Below, piece after piece: positions 1 through 8,921 of a stretch of DNA of 64,000 nucleotides. The position numbers and the translations under genes were made by a program. The notes below the pieces were generated by a model. The model did not search any database, was not told the origin of the DNA, and saw only the letters and a program-made list of their open reading frames with translations. The DNA is from Bordetella sp. LUAb4 (GTDB taxonomy: Bacteria > Pseudomonadota > Gammaproteobacteria > Burkholderiales > Burkholderiaceae_B), in the NCBI RefSeq assembly GCF_021325795.1, contig NZ_JAHPZX010000004.1:1-64000 (forward strand), written 5' to 3'. The stretch's first letter is position 1. Every line of letters begins with the position of its first letter.

Positions 1-394
1 CCAGCGCGTCGTAAGACAGGCGTACGGTAATCTTCTTATCCGACGGCAGCTTGGCATCGCGCCCTTCGCTGTACTGCCAGACGGGCTGGCCGGCGATATC
101 GAAGCAGGCCTTGGACGTGCCGGCGTCCACGCTCACCCTCTGCAATGCCTCTCCGGACAAGGCCGGCGTGTACTGGAAATTCAGCGTAGTGCTATTGAAA
201 AACCGCGGATCCTGCGATGACTCCAACTGCCCCAGGACATTATGCGTCCGCGCATCGACATACTGCGCCGCCACTCTCCCATCAACGCCACGGTTGTAGC
301 GCAGCGTACGCACGTCCAGCCCGCGATTGTCGCGGACAGTGATTTTCGGGGTGCCGGCGCATAGGGTAGCCATGGGCTGCGTTTCGAAATACAT
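1..394 (-). CDS. TccC/RHS-like insecticidal toxin complex protein, N-terminal part (runs off the window)
   Basis: A reading frame on the minus strand is open from an ATG at 394 (alternative ATG at 373) to the window edge, giving about 131 residues. The translation contains KITVRDNRGLDVRTLRYNR near residue 17, then SVDAGTSKACFDIAGQPVWQY. This layout (a DNR-x-L-x-VRTL opening followed by a DIAGQP/NLAGQ-type element) is what I know from the N-terminus of TccC/SepC-like C components of ABC toxin complexes, which form an RHS cocoon around a C-terminal toxic domain. The longer start gives the usual 15-20 residue lead before that motif. No strong ribosome binding site is seen at either start. The RHS core and the toxin tip lie outside the window, so the toxic activity is unknown. 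A different YD/RHS-repeat protein is possible. Confidence 0.62.
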   Translation of the reverse strand, partial: MYFETQPMATLCAGTPKITVRDNRGLDVRTLRYNRGVDGRVAAQYVDARTHNVLGQLESSQDPRFFNSTTLNFQYTPALSGEALQRVSVDAGTSKACFDIAGQPVWQYSEGRDAKLPSDKKITVRLSYDAL

Positions 395-514
395 GGAGTC
401 AAGCTTTCTATGTACCCGAAAGCGCGCACCGCACCTTTTGCGTTAGGGCGTTTTCATTTTGAATACCGGGGCGAGCGGGCGGTGCTTCGACGAGCCGCGC
501 TATTTCTTCAAGGC

Positions 515-653
515 GCCACCCACACCATCCCGCTCAAAGCGCCCAATAGGGCCGCCACCCACGCCACCCCGCTCAAAGCGCCGAATAAAGCCGCCCCCCA
601 CGCCATCCCACTCAAGCGGCCATCCGCACCATCTCCTTCAAAGCGCCCGATCC
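515..653. repeat. Four imperfect ~39-bp tandem repeats derived from the 3' end of ppsR
   Basis: Units begin at about 515, 554, 593 (shortened to 27 bp) and 620. The first two are 39 bp and nearly identical. Each full unit carries the string CTCAAAGCGCC or a close variant, which on the minus strand is the Ala-Leu-stop end of ppsR. The last unit actually contains the ppsR stop codon at 638-640. The array therefore looks like tandem duplication of the gene end into the downstream spacer. No protein or RNA role is seen. Confidence 0.75.
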
Positions 654-1468
654 AACCCCACTTCCTGCAGCACCGTCGTGGAAATCTCCTCGATGGACTT
701 GGTCGTGGTCGACAGCCAGTCGATCCCCGCCCGCCGCATCATGCGCTCGGCCTCCATCACCTCGTAGCGGCATTGCTCCAGCGACGCGTACTTGCTGTTG
801 GGCCGCCGTTCATTGCGGACTTCAGCCAGACGGTCGGGCTGAATCGTCAGGCCGAACAGCTTGTCGCGGTAAGGCGCCAGGGTGGAGGGCAGGGTGCCGC
901 GCTCGAAATCGTCCGGAATCAAGGGGAAGTTGGCCGCCTTCACGGCGTACTGCATCGCCAGATACAGGCTGGTCGGCGTCTTGCCGCAACGGGACACGCC
1001 CACCAGAATCACGTCCGCCTCGGCCAGATTGGTGATGAACTGGCCGTCATCGTGCGAAAGGCTGAAATTGATGGCGTCGATCCGGTTGCGGTACTTTTCG
1101 CTATTGGCGGCCATGTGCGAACGGCCGATCGAGTGGCTGGACTTCAGCCCCAGCGCCTGCTCGATATGGCTTACAAACGTGCCAAACAGATCCAGAAAGA
1201 TACCGTTGGCCTGGCGCACCCGCGCCATGATCTCCGGATGCACCAGGGTGCTGAACACGATGGGTTGCATGCCGGTCTCAGCCGCGTTGCGGTCGATGCG
1301 CAGGGCGGCTTCCTCGGCTTTTTGCAGCGTGTCGACAAAAGGCAGCCGGATCTGGCGGAAATTGACTTCCTCGAACTGCGCCAGAACCGAATGGCTGAAG
1401 GTCTCGGCCGTAATGCCGGTGCTGTCCGAGACGATGTAGACAGTGCGTTCGGTAGGGGTTGTGGACAT
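638..1468 (-). CDS. ppsR: PEP synthase regulatory protein (bifunctional kinase/pyrophosphorylase, DUF299)
   Basis: A 276-residue protein of the PpsR/DUF299 family. These enzymes switch phosphoenolpyruvate synthase off by ADP-dependent phosphorylation of a threonine beside the catalytic histidine, and back on by phosphate-dependent dephosphorylation. The N-terminus VYIVSDSTGITAET and the P-loop-like GVSRCGKTPTS (about residues 157-167) are the family hallmarks. The ATG at 1468 is chosen because the family starts just before VYIVSDS; the open frame extends further upstream without conserved sequence. It is divergent from ppsA, its expected substrate, across a 161-bp spacer. The 3' end overlaps a small tandem repeat. 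Confidence 0.95.
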   Translation of the reverse strand: MSTTPTERTVYIVSDSTGITAETFSHSVLAQFEEVNFRQIRLPFVDTLQKAEEAALRIDRNAAETGMQPIVFSTLVHPEIMARVRQANGIFLDLFGTFVSHIEQALGLKSSHSIGRSHMAANSEKYRNRIDAINFSLSHDDGQFITNLAEADVILVGVSRCGKTPTSLYLAMQYAVKAANFPLIPDDFERGTLPSTLAPYRDKLFGLTIQPDRLAEVRNERRPNSKYASLEQCRYEVMEAERMMRRAGIDWLSTTTKSIEEISTTVLQEVGLDRAL

Positions 1469-1562
1469 ATGTAAAAAATTCCGACGGGGCTGGAGGTAAG
1501 GAGAAGCTGACCGGGTACAATCGGACCCCGATAAGTCACCCCAAAAAAGCGGTCCCAAGGCC

Positions 1563-1598
1563 AGTTTGGTCAGGGCGTATGGATGTCCTGACCAAACT
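1563..1598. promoter_or_regulatory. 12-bp perfect inverted repeat in the ppsR-ppsA spacer / ppsA leader
   Basis: AGTTTGGTCAGG (1563-1574) and CCTGACCAAACT (1587-1598) are exact reverse complements separated by 12 bases. The right arm ends 31 bases before the ppsA ATG at 1630 and does not cover the Shine-Dalgarno AAGGTGA at about 1618-1624. It has no U-tract, so it is more likely an operator or a 5'-UTR hairpin than a terminator. Confidence 0.6.
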
Positions 1599-1629
1599 CG
1601 CTTTCATTCCATTGTAAAAGGTGACTTCA

Positions 1630-3993
1630 ATGTCGTACGTCGTTTCTTTCGAGCAGCTCCGCATGACGGACGTGGACTCGGTAGGAGGTAAGAACGCTTC
1701 TCTCGGCGAAATGATCAGCCAGCTGGCCGGCGCGGGTGTCCGCGTGCCGGGCGGCTTCGCCACGACCGCCCAGGCCTTCCGCGACTTTCTCAAGTCGTCC
1801 GGCCTGGACAAGCGTATCGCCGATCGCCTGTCCACCCTGAATCCGGAAGACGTCCGTGAACTGGCCCTGGCCGGCGCGGAAATCCGTCAATGGCTGGTCG
1901 ATGAGCCGTTCTCGGCCGAATTCGAACAGCAGATCCGCGACGCCTTCGCCCAGCTCGACAGCGACGGCAAGGGCACCTTCGCCGTGCGTTCGTCGGCCAC
2001 CGCCGAGGATCTGCCGGACGCTTCCTTTGCCGGTCAGCAGGAAACCTTCCTCAACGTCGTCGGCATCGATGACGTGCTGGACAAGATCCGCCACGTGTTC
2101 GCGTCGCTGTATAACGACCGCGCCATCTCCTATCGCGTGCACAAGGGCTACGCCCACGCCGAAGTCGCGCTGTCGGCCGGCATCCAGCGCATGGTGCGCT
2201 CCGACAAGGGTAGCGCCGGCGTGGTCTTCACCATCGATACCGAATCCGGCTTCAAGGACGTGGTCTTCGTCACCTCGTCCTATGGCCTGGGTGAAACCGT
2301 GGTGCAGGGCGCCGTCAATCCGGACGAATTCTACGTCTTCAAGCCCACGCTGGAGCAGGGCCATTACCCCATCGTCGGCCGCCGCATCGGTTCCAAGCTG
2401 CTGAAGATGGAATTCGATCCCGAGCGTCCTGAAGGCCGCGCCGTGCGCACGGTCGACGTGCCGGTTTCGGAACGCAACCGCTATTCGCTGACCGACGAGG
2501 AAGTGGTCGAGCTGGCCCGCTACGCTGTCATCATCGAGAAGCACTACAAGCGCCCGATGGACATCGAGTGGGGGCGCGACGGCGTCGACGGCAAGATCTA
2601 CATCCTGCAGGCACGCCCGGAAACGGTGAAGTCGCAGCAATCGAACGCCGACGTGCAGCAGCGCTATCGCTTGAAGGCCACCGGCAAGGTGCTGGTCACC
2701 GGCCGCGCCATTGGCCAGAAGATCGGTTCAGGCCCGGTGCGCATCGTCGCCGACGTGTCGGAAATGGACAAGGTGCAGGCGGGCGACGTGCTGGTCACGG
2801 ACATGACCGATCCCAACTGGGAACCGGTGATGAAGCGTGCCTCGGCCATCGTCACCAACCGTGGCGGCCGTACCTGCCACGCCGCCATCATCGCCCGTGA
2901 ACTGGGCATTCCGGCCGTGGTCGGTTGCGCCACCGCCACCGACGACCTGAAGGAAGGCCAGTCGGTCACCGTGTCCTGCGCCGAAGGCGACGAAGGCCGC
3001 ATCTATGACGGCCTGATCGAAACCGAGGTCGAGGAAGTGCGCCGCGGTGAAATGCCGCCGATCGACGTCAAGATCATGATGAACGTCGGCAATCCGCAGC
3101 TGGCTTTCGACTTTGCCCAGATTCCCAATGAAGGCGTGGGCCTGGCACGTCTGGAATTCATCATCAACAACAACATCGGCATCCACCCCAAGGCGGTGCT
3201 GGATTATCCGAACGTGGACGGCGAGCTGAAGAAGGCCGTGGAATCGGCCGCGCGCGGCTACGCCAGCCCCCGTGCTTTCTTCGTCGAGAAGCTGGCCGAG
3301 GGTATCGCCACCATCGCTTCGGCGTTCTGGCCCAAGTCGGTCATCGTGCGCCTGTCGGACTTCAAATCGAACGAGTACCGCAAGCTGGTGGGCGGTTCGC
3401 GCTACGAGCCCGAGGAAGAGAACCCCATGCTGGGCTTCCGCGGCGCGTCGCGTTACATCGCCGAGGAGTTCGAAGACTGCTTCCGCATGGAATGCGAGGC
3501 GCTCAAGCGCGTGCGCAATGAAATGGGCCTGACCAACGTCGAGATCATGGTGCCCTTCGTCCGCACCGTCAGCCAGGCTGAACGCGTGGTGAACCTGCTG
3601 GGCAAGCATGGCCTGAAGCGGGGTGATAATGGCCTGCGCCTGATCATGATGTGCGAAGTGCCGTCCAACGCCATCCTGGCCGACGAATTCCTCAAGCACT
3701 TCGACGGCTTCTCGATCGGTTCGAACGACATGACTCAGCTGACCCTGGGCCTGGACCGCGATTCCGGCATGGAGCTGCTGGCCGTCGATTTCGATGAACG
3801 CGACGAAGCCGTCAAGTTCATGCTGCGCCGCGCCATCAAGGCTTGCCTGTCGGCTAACAAGTACGTGGGTATTTGCGGCCAGGGCCCCAGCGACCACCCG
3901 GACTTCGCGCAGTGGCTGAAGGACGAAGGCATCCTGTCGATGTCGCTGAACCCGGATACGGTGGTCGATACCTGGCAGCGTCTGGCGAAGTAA
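1630..3993 (+). CDS. ppsA: Phosphoenolpyruvate synthase (pyruvate, water dikinase)
   Basis: A 787-residue enzyme close to the usual ~790 residues. It converts pyruvate and ATP to PEP, AMP and phosphate for gluconeogenesis. It has the N-terminal ATP-binding domain ([12 protein letters not shown] near residue 17, later [21 protein letters not shown]), the phosphohistidine swivel domain with [14 protein letters not shown], and a C-terminal TIM-barrel PEP-binding domain ([16 protein letters not shown]). The catalytic histidine is His417, and Thr415 two residues before it is the expected PpsR target. ATG 1630 has AAGGTGA at correct spacing; a GTG nine bases upstream is in frame but overlaps that site. 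It is followed by a clear rho-independent terminator. Confidence 0.97.
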   Translation: MSYVVSFEQLRMTDVDSVGGKNASLGEMISQLAGAGVRVPGGFATTAQAFRDFLKSSGLDKRIADRLSTLNPEDVRELALAGAEIRQWLVDEPFSAEFEQQIRDAFAQLDSDGKGTFAVRSSATAEDLPDASFAGQQETFLNVVGIDDVLDKIRHVFASLYNDRAISYRVHKGYAHAEVALSAGIQRMVRSDKGSAGVVFTIDTESGFKDVVFVTSSYGLGETVVQGAVNPDEFYVFKPTLEQGHYPIVGRRIGSKLLKMEFDPERPEGRAVRTVDVPVSERNRYSLTDEEVVELARYAVIIEKHYKRPMDIEWGRDGVDGKIYILQARPETVKSQQSNADVQQRYRLKATGKVLVTGRAIGQKIGSGPVRIVADVSEMDKVQAGDVLVTDMTDPNWEPVMKRASAIVTNRGGRTCHAAIIARELGIPAVVGCATATDDLKEGQSVTVSCAEGDEGRIYDGLIETEVEEVRRGEMPPIDVKIMMNVGNPQLAFDFAQIPNEGVGLARLEFIINNNIGIHPKAVLDYPNVDGELKKAVESAARGYASPRAFFVEKLAEGIATIASAFWPKSVIVRLSDFKSNEYRKLVGGSRYEPEEENPMLGFRGASRYIAEEFEDCFRMECEALKRVRNEMGLTNVEIMVPFVRTVSQAERVVNLLGKHGLKRGDNGLRLIMMCEVPSNAILADEFLKHFDGFSIGSNDMTQLTLGLDRDSGMELLAVDFDERDEAVKFMLRRAIKACLSANKYVGICGQGPSDHPDFAQWLKDEGILSMSLNPDTVVDTWQRLAK

Positions 3994-4078
3994 TTCGCTG
4001 CGGCGACAGGCTGCGGGGCTTTTTCCGTCATTAAAGAAAAGCAGTAGAAGAAATCCAGTAATAAAGCAGTAAACGGAA

Positions 4079-4109
4079 GGCCGTTCCCTTGATGGGGAAC
4101 GGCCTTTTT
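4079..4109 (+). terminator. Rho-independent terminator after ppsA
   Basis: GGCCGTTCCC (4079-4088) pairs perfectly with GGGAACGGCC (4095-4104) across a six-base loop and is followed by TTTTT. It lies 85 bp after the ppsA stop codon and ends the transcript before the accessory genes. Confidence 0.92.
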
Positions 4110-4276
4110 GTTTCGTTTCGCACTGCTATCACGCAACTGCCTTGCGCTCGCGTGCAGTCAAGTATCCGGCCGATGTGTCGGAATTTTCTTATGTCAGTGC
4201 CAATGCTTGCGTTAGAGAATTTGCGCCAAAGGAATCGCGCCAGCATTCCTATCCGACGAGGAGCTCCGAGTCCGCA

Positions 4277-4801
4277 ATGAATATTTTTCTCTTACGACGC
4301 TTCGCTGTTCTGTTTCTGACTGGATTAGTACTGCCGCTGGCTGGTTGCTCTGATCCCAATCAGAGTAATCCGTCCGAATTGGCTGGCTACAACTACACGG
4401 ACTCTTATATTGCAATATTTAGCGTCAGTAATGAAGGTCAAAGGCTCGAGGCGGGGGGCTCGAATATTTATCCGAAAAAACCAGGTGAACAACGTTCCGA
4501 AAGCGGGGGTGCGTGCTGTATCGGCGTTCCTGTTCATTGGCGGCCAGACATGCGGCTCGTCGTGAGGTGGCGACGAGATACTAAACCCTACGATGACGAC
4601 AGGAGCGGCGATCAATGGCTTGTCGCAATAACCAAGGTCCCCCCATATGGAACACATACCTACGGATTCTGGGTGCATTTTCTGCCCGACGACCGTATAC
4701 GTGTGCAGATCCAGGATGATCCTGCGATGCCTGTCAAACCCGCCGATGACGACCCTTACATAGTGCAGGGCGTAGTGGAACAAAAGGTAAATCCGAAATA
4801 G
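4277..4801 (+). CDS. DUF3304-like lipoprotein, probable immunity partner of the adjacent phospholipase effector
   Basis: A 174-residue predicted lipoprotein. The N-terminus MNIFLLRRF is followed by a hydrophobic stretch and the lipobox LAGC with Cys24, so it should be lipidated and face the periplasm. The body (YTDSYIAIFSVSN..., SGGACCIGVP, later YGFWVHFLPDDRIRVQI) resembles the DUF3304 family as I recall it; this was not searched. The ATG at 4277 is chosen because it gives the signal peptide; the frame is open upstream from 4142. It ends 12 bp before the Tle1-like gene, consistent with an operon. Known Tle1-type effectors are paired with periplasmic or lipoprotein immunity proteins, hence the inferred role. 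Base composition is AT-richer than the flanking housekeeping genes. Confidence 0.72.
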   Translation: MNIFLLRRFAVLFLTGLVLPLAGCSDPNQSNPSELAGYNYTDSYIAIFSVSNEGQRLEAGGSNIYPKKPGEQRSESGGACCIGVPVHWRPDMRLVVRWRRDTKPYDDDRSGDQWLVAITKVPPYGTHTYGFWVHFLPDDRIRVQIQDDPAMPVKPADDDPYIVQGVVEQKVNPK

Positions 4802-4813
4802 GAAGAGTGCGCT

Positions 4814-7108
4814 ATGAGCGTAATTAGTTGGCCCGACTCGTTCGACGAGCACGGGCGTTTGTCCGAGGGTGAACACTGCCGCGCGATTGGTAGAGGTATG
4901 CTGGATGAGAAGCCAGGCTGTCCTCAGATACTGCATGTAAACCTTTTCTTCGATGGAACCAATAATAATCTGCACTGGGATATAAAGAGCGCAGATAAGC
5001 CTACACACACTAACGTCGCTAGGCTGTATCTTGCTTGTCCTAGAGATGCGTCAAAAGGGGTGTTTAGTGATTATATTCCCGGCGTTGGTACCCCGTTCCC
5101 AGAAATCGGCGAAGACGAGTTCACGAGCCAGGGAAAGGCGTTCGCAAAAGGCTTCGGTATGCGTGTCGCCTGGGGCTACACGCGCGTTTTGAATGCTTTG
5201 TATACGGCGATCACCGAGCGCAAATTGCTGGAAGATAAAGATGCCCGCGAGCTATGTTCATTGATGGATAGCAACGCTTCAGCATCCAATCACGCACTCG
5301 GAATTCTCGATGAGGTGAAGACCGCAAGAAATTACTACGGCTACCAATTGGACGCTACGCTGGCCCGCCTGCATGCGGAGCTGTCGGTGAATCAAAAAAG
5401 AAATAGCGGCCCTGGCGGTGAGCTTTACCGGTCGATCCAAAAAGTCTGGATCAACGTTATCGGATTTTCACGTGGCGCAGCCAGCGCACGCGTATTTGTC
5501 AACCGTCTCATTAATAGGTGGGCACCGGGAGGTTTGATTGCCGGCGCCATCCGCTATGAGGTTAACTTTCTGGGTCTGATGGACACCGTGGCTTCTGTCG
5601 GTTTTCCCGACAGCACCACCGCTGCGTCCAATCTGGATGTGTTTGATGGCCACTGGGTATGGACAGCGAATGGCGCGCTTGATGTTCCACCATCAGTCAG
5701 GAAATGCGTGCATTTTTTTTCTATACACGAGCAGCGGATGAGTTTTCCGCTCGATTCGATTCGGGATGGAAATTCCTATCCTGGTAAGGAGCAGATCAGG
5801 AAGGAAGTGGCCTATCCCGGCGTGCATTCGGATGTGGGCGGCGGCTATCCGATTGGTGGGCAGGGCAAGTCCCGCGAGGGCGAAGGTAGCAAGCTCAGTC
5901 AAATCCCGCTGCACAATATGTATGTAGAAGCGCTGAAGGCGGGGGTGCCGCTATCCGTGAGAACCCAAAGAACACCCCTTTCCAAGATCGTCGAGCAGGA
6001 TTTCCGGATCTCTCCATCAGTCGTCCAAGCCTTCAACGATTGGCTTTCCACCGTCAATCAAACTCCCCTCGATAGCGTAGAAACCGCCCTCCAAATCGGC
6101 ATGAGCCAGTCTCTCGCCTGGCGCACACTGCGCGCGGATATCGGCAGTACTCACAACTACATTACGGCGCAGGAATTCTTCCGCTGCGCTCCCGAGGATC
6201 CGCTCACTCCCTACGCGATGGAAGTGGTTTTATCCAGCGATTCGCCGGAAGCGTCCAAATTGGAAGAGCTGAAGCATGAGAAAGACGTACTTTTGATGCA
6301 ACTGATGGAAGAAATCGCGACGGGTAAAGGGCACGATGCGCAGCAAAGTACCGCCGATGCGATCAAGAAAATCGATACGGAAATCCTCGAAGCGGCGGCA
6401 GGGCGGGGCAGTCGGCCCGGAGAAGGGCCGGACGACATTACCATCAACGACAAGACCGACCTTCTGGAAGCAGCGGAAGAATTCCGTCTGCTGCTTGCGT
6501 ACTTGCGTCCGCAACAGCGATCGAATCTGCAGGTGTACTGGGCCACGGTCCCCGCGGTCGCCGACGAACTGGGTCTGGATGCGCTGAAGAGGTACATCCA
6601 GAACGAGCCCACCCGCCGTTTCCTGACCGTGGCGCGAGCGGACGTTGGCACCCATCCAAGGCATGGATCGAAGACCGCGTGGATGATAGATAGCGATGTT
6701 GCAATGCAGTTGAGCGGCCTCATGGCCCCATACATGCCCATATGGGATTTTCTGCTGACGCCGCGCGAAGGGATGCTCCCGTTTCTGCTCAGAAACACGT
6801 CCGATCAGGCGGTTCGCGCGCTGTCTCTGGCGGTCGTTCGCCTGATGGATGATTATGTCCACGACAGCCGGGCCTGGTTCCGGGTGCCTTACTTTCACGA
6901 GTACGCACCCGGCGGCTTCGGCTGGCCTCGTACCTTTTTCGTCGGAAAGGATAATCGCGTACGTAATCTAGGCCTCGATGAAAATGCCAACGCGGTCGCC
7001 GACAAACGGGAAGGTGAAGAATACTTGGACCTCAGGCGATTCCTTGACGCTTCGAAAGCGCCGCATATCAACGTCGATCTCACTGGCCTGCAGGCCATGC
7101 GCTTTTAG
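4814..7108 (+). CDS. Tle1-like type VI secretion phospholipase effector (DUF2235)
   Basis: A 764-residue DUF2235 protein. The N-terminal part has LFFDGTNNN near residues 41-49, the catalytic nucleophile elbow GFSRGAA with Ser219, and PGVHSDVGGGY at residues 335-345, the expected catalytic Asp/His region. These motifs are typical of Tle1 phospholipase effectors, alpha/beta hydrolases delivered by the type VI secretion system that attack membrane lipids of rival cells. The C-terminal ~350 residues are charged and helical and have no motif I recognise; they may carry the delivery or membrane-binding part. There is no vgrG, PAAR or chaperone gene nearby, so it would be an orphan effector. It follows the DUF3304-like lipoprotein by 12 bp. 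Delivery by a type VI system is inference. Confidence 0.85.
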   Translation: MSVISWPDSFDEHGRLSEGEHCRAIGRGMLDEKPGCPQILHVNLFFDGTNNNLHWDIKSADKPTHTNVARLYLACPRDASKGVFSDYIPGVGTPFPEIGEDEFTSQGKAFAKGFGMRVAWGYTRVLNALYTAITERKLLEDKDARELCSLMDSNASASNHALGILDEVKTARNYYGYQLDATLARLHAELSVNQKRNSGPGGELYRSIQKVWINVIGFSRGAASARVFVNRLINRWAPGGLIAGAIRYEVNFLGLMDTVASVGFPDSTTAASNLDVFDGHWVWTANGALDVPPSVRKCVHFFSIHEQRMSFPLDSIRDGNSYPGKEQIRKEVAYPGVHSDVGGGYPIGGQGKSREGEGSKLSQIPLHNMYVEALKAGVPLSVRTQRTPLSKIVEQDFRISPSVVQAFNDWLSTVNQTPLDSVETALQIGMSQSLAWRTLRADIGSTHNYITAQEFFRCAPEDPLTPYAMEVVLSSDSPEASKLEELKHEKDVLLMQLMEEIATGKGHDAQQSTADAIKKIDTEILEAAAGRGSRPGEGPDDITINDKTDLLEAAEEFRLLLAYLRPQQRSNLQVYWATVPAVADELGLDALKRYIQNEPTRRFLTVARADVGTHPRHGSKTAWMIDSDVAMQLSGLMAPYMPIWDFLLTPREGMLPFLLRNTSDQAVRALSLAVVRLMDDYVHDSRAWFRVPYFHEYAPGGFGWPRTFFVGKDNRVRNLGLDENANAVADKREGEEYLDLRRFLDASKAPHINVDLTGLQAMRF

Positions 7109-7130
7109 ACGCATTTTTTGATCCCTTGCC

Positions 7131-7163
7131 CTAAATAGTCCGGACGGTGTCCGGACTATTTAG
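7131..7163. terminator. 15-bp perfect inverted repeat between convergent genes
   Basis: CTAAATAGTCCGGAC (7131-7145) and GTCCGGACTATTTAG (7149-7163) pair perfectly across a 3-base loop. It lies 23 bp after the effector gene and 95 bp before the convergent ada end. The base of the stem is A/T-rich but there is no run of T after either arm, so it may be a bidirectional transcript end or a protein-binding site. Confidence 0.6.
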
Positions 7164-7257
7164 TCGGTCTGGAGCGCGTCCAAACCGTAGCGCAGTATCG
7201 TTGTCCGCCATTTATTGCCCGGTCTTTTGTCTTTTTCCGGTTTTTTCCGTCTTAGTC

Positions 7258-8100
7258 TTATTTAGCCGTGGCTTCGCGCGTGATCAGCTCCAGCTTGCGC
7301 GCGACACCCCAGCGGTAGCCCGCCAGTGCGCCGCTCTGGCGCACCACGCGATGGCAGGGAATCACCAGCGCCAGCGGGTTGGTGGCGCAGGCGCGCGCCA
7401 CCGCGCGCACGGCGGACGGCGCGCCGATACGCTGCGCCAGTTCGGTATAGGTGATCGTCGTGCCGGGCGGGATGGCGCGCAGGGCTTGCCAGACGCGCTG
7501 CTGGAAGGCGGTGCCGCGTACGTCCAGCGGCAGGTCCAGCCCCTGCGCCGGGTTCTCGACGAAACCGACCACGGCCGCCACCCAGTGCTTGAATTCGTCG
7601 TCCGCGCCTTCCAGCGTGGCCTGCGGATAGCGGTCCTGCAGCTCCCGCACCAACACCGGAGCGTCGTCACCCAAGGCAATTTCACAGATACCCTTGGCGG
7701 TGGCCGCCACCAGCAGGGCACCCAGCGCGCACTGGGCCACGGCGAAGCGGATGTCCAGGCCGACGCCACCCCGGCGGCGTTCCGTGGGCGTCATGCCCAG
7801 CATGGCGGTGGTGTTTTCGTAGAAGCGGCCACTGGAATTGAAGCCGGCGTCGTACAGCGCTTGGGTAATGCTGGCGCCCTGGTCCAGTTCGCGCCGGGCC
7901 CGCGCCGCGCGCACGGCGGTGGCGTAGGCCTTGGGCGTAATGCCGGTCATGGACTTGAAGACGCGGTGGAAGTGGAAGCGGCTCAGGCCGGCTTGCTCGG
8001 CCAGGGCCGCCAGATCCGGCATATCGCCCGCCTCCATGGCGCGGCAGGCCTGTTCGACCAGGGCGGCATGGCGGGGGACGGGCAGGGCGTTGTCGTTCAT
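7258..8100 (-). CDS. ada: Ada-type regulator / O6-methylguanine-DNA methyltransferase lacking the zinc N-domain
   Basis: A 280-residue protein with an AraC-type helix-turn-helix region first (about residues 10-110, LSRFHFHRVFKSMTGITPKAY) and a methyltransferase domain second (about 115-275) with the acceptor motif IPCHRV, Cys249. It should remove methyl groups from O6-methylguanine by suicidal transfer to Cys249. Classical Ada (about 350 residues) starts with a zinc-binding domain whose Cys takes up a methyl group from phosphotriesters and turns the protein into an activator. That domain is absent, so the switch must differ or be lost. ATG 8100 has AAGGAG nine bases upstream. Confidence 0.9.
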   Translation of the reverse strand: MNDNALPVPRHAALVEQACRAMEAGDMPDLAALAEQAGLSRFHFHRVFKSMTGITPKAYATAVRAARARRELDQGASITQALYDAGFNSSGRFYENTTAMLGMTPTERRRGGVGLDIRFAVAQCALGALLVAATAKGICEIALGDDAPVLVRELQDRYPQATLEGADDEFKHWVAAVVGFVENPAQGLDLPLDVRGTAFQQRVWQALRAIPPGTTITYTELAQRIGAPSAVRAVARACATNPLALVIPCHRVVRQSGALAGYRWGVARKLELITREATAK

Positions 8101-8186
8101 GGTTGAACTCCTTGCGGGCGCATGATGTTGCGCGATGGACTCATCTTCGCAAATGGCGTCCGCCCCCGTCACTCCGCTTATTGCGT

Positions 8187-8921
8187 TCAGGCCGCCAGCG
8201 GCGCGCGGGCGGCGTAGAGCTGAAGGAAGCGCCGCAGCAGGCTGGCCGACTCCGGCGTCTCGCGCAGGTCGCCGGCCACCTTCCCGGCATCGATTTCCTC
8301 CCGGGCATAAAACTCGGCGTACTGGCTCAGGTGCTCGTGCATGAAATCCACCGCGAATTCCGGGTGGAATTGGGTGGACACGATGGTGGGGGACAAGCGC
8401 AGCAGTTGGCGGCCGTCCATGGCCGACGTCGCCAGCACCTGGGCGCCCGGCGGCAGGTCGACCACCGTCTGTTCATGCATGGTCTGCACCGGGAATGCGC
8501 GCGGCAGGCCGTCCAGCAAGGGATCGTCGGCCACGCATTGAAGCTGGCGGGTGCCGATTTCCCGTCCGGCGGGGTTGTAGTCGACCCGGCCGCCCAAGGC
8601 ATGCGCCAGCAATTGGTGCCCGTAACAGATGCCGAACATGGGCAGCTCGTCCTGGGCGGCCTGACGCAGCCAATCCGCCGTTTCCTCGCCCCAGGGCGCG
8701 CGGTCCGTCACGTTGGCGGGCGAACCGGTGATCAGCGCGGCGCGGTAATGCCGCGGTGCATCAGGCCGTTCGCCCAGGTGCACCGCCACCACCTTGACGT
8801 CGGCATCGTCCAGGCCGGCCGCCTTCTGCATGAAGGCGGCATAACCGCCAAAGCGCTGCGTGAGGCTGGCATTGGGGTCGCCGGTGTGCAGGATGAGAAC
8901 GGGAAGAGCGGAGCGGTCCAT
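8187..8921 (-). CDS. Class I glutamine amidotransferase-like protein
   Basis: A 244-residue stand-alone class I glutamine amidotransferase of the GMP-synthase-subunit-like type. The nucleophile elbow is GICYGHQLLA with Cys99, and the partner residues are in QFHPEF (His186 and Glu188), so the catalytic triad is intact. Substrate and acceptor are unknown; relatives act on glutamine-like peptides or gamma-glutamyl compounds. ATG 8921 is used because the family starts with a VLILHTGDP-type strand; the open frame upstream is low-complexity. It lies 86 bp upstream of ada on the same strand, possibly co-transcribed. Confidence 0.85.
   Translation of the reverse strand: MDRSALPVLILHTGDPNASLTQRFGGYAAFMQKAAGLDDADVKVVAVHLGERPDAPRHYRAALITGSPANVTDRAPWGEETADWLRQAAQDELPMFGICYGHQLLAHALGGRVDYNPAGREIGTRQLQCVADDPLLDGLPRAFPVQTMHEQTVVDLPPGAQVLATSAMDGRQLLRLSPTIVSTQFHPEFAVDFMHEHLSQYAEFYAREEIDAGKVAGDLRETPESASLLRRFLQLYAARAPLAA

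Noticed and set aside
3994-4030. First terminator directly after ppsA
   Set aside because: A T-run exists near 4020 but there is no proper stem before it; the real hairpin is at 4079.
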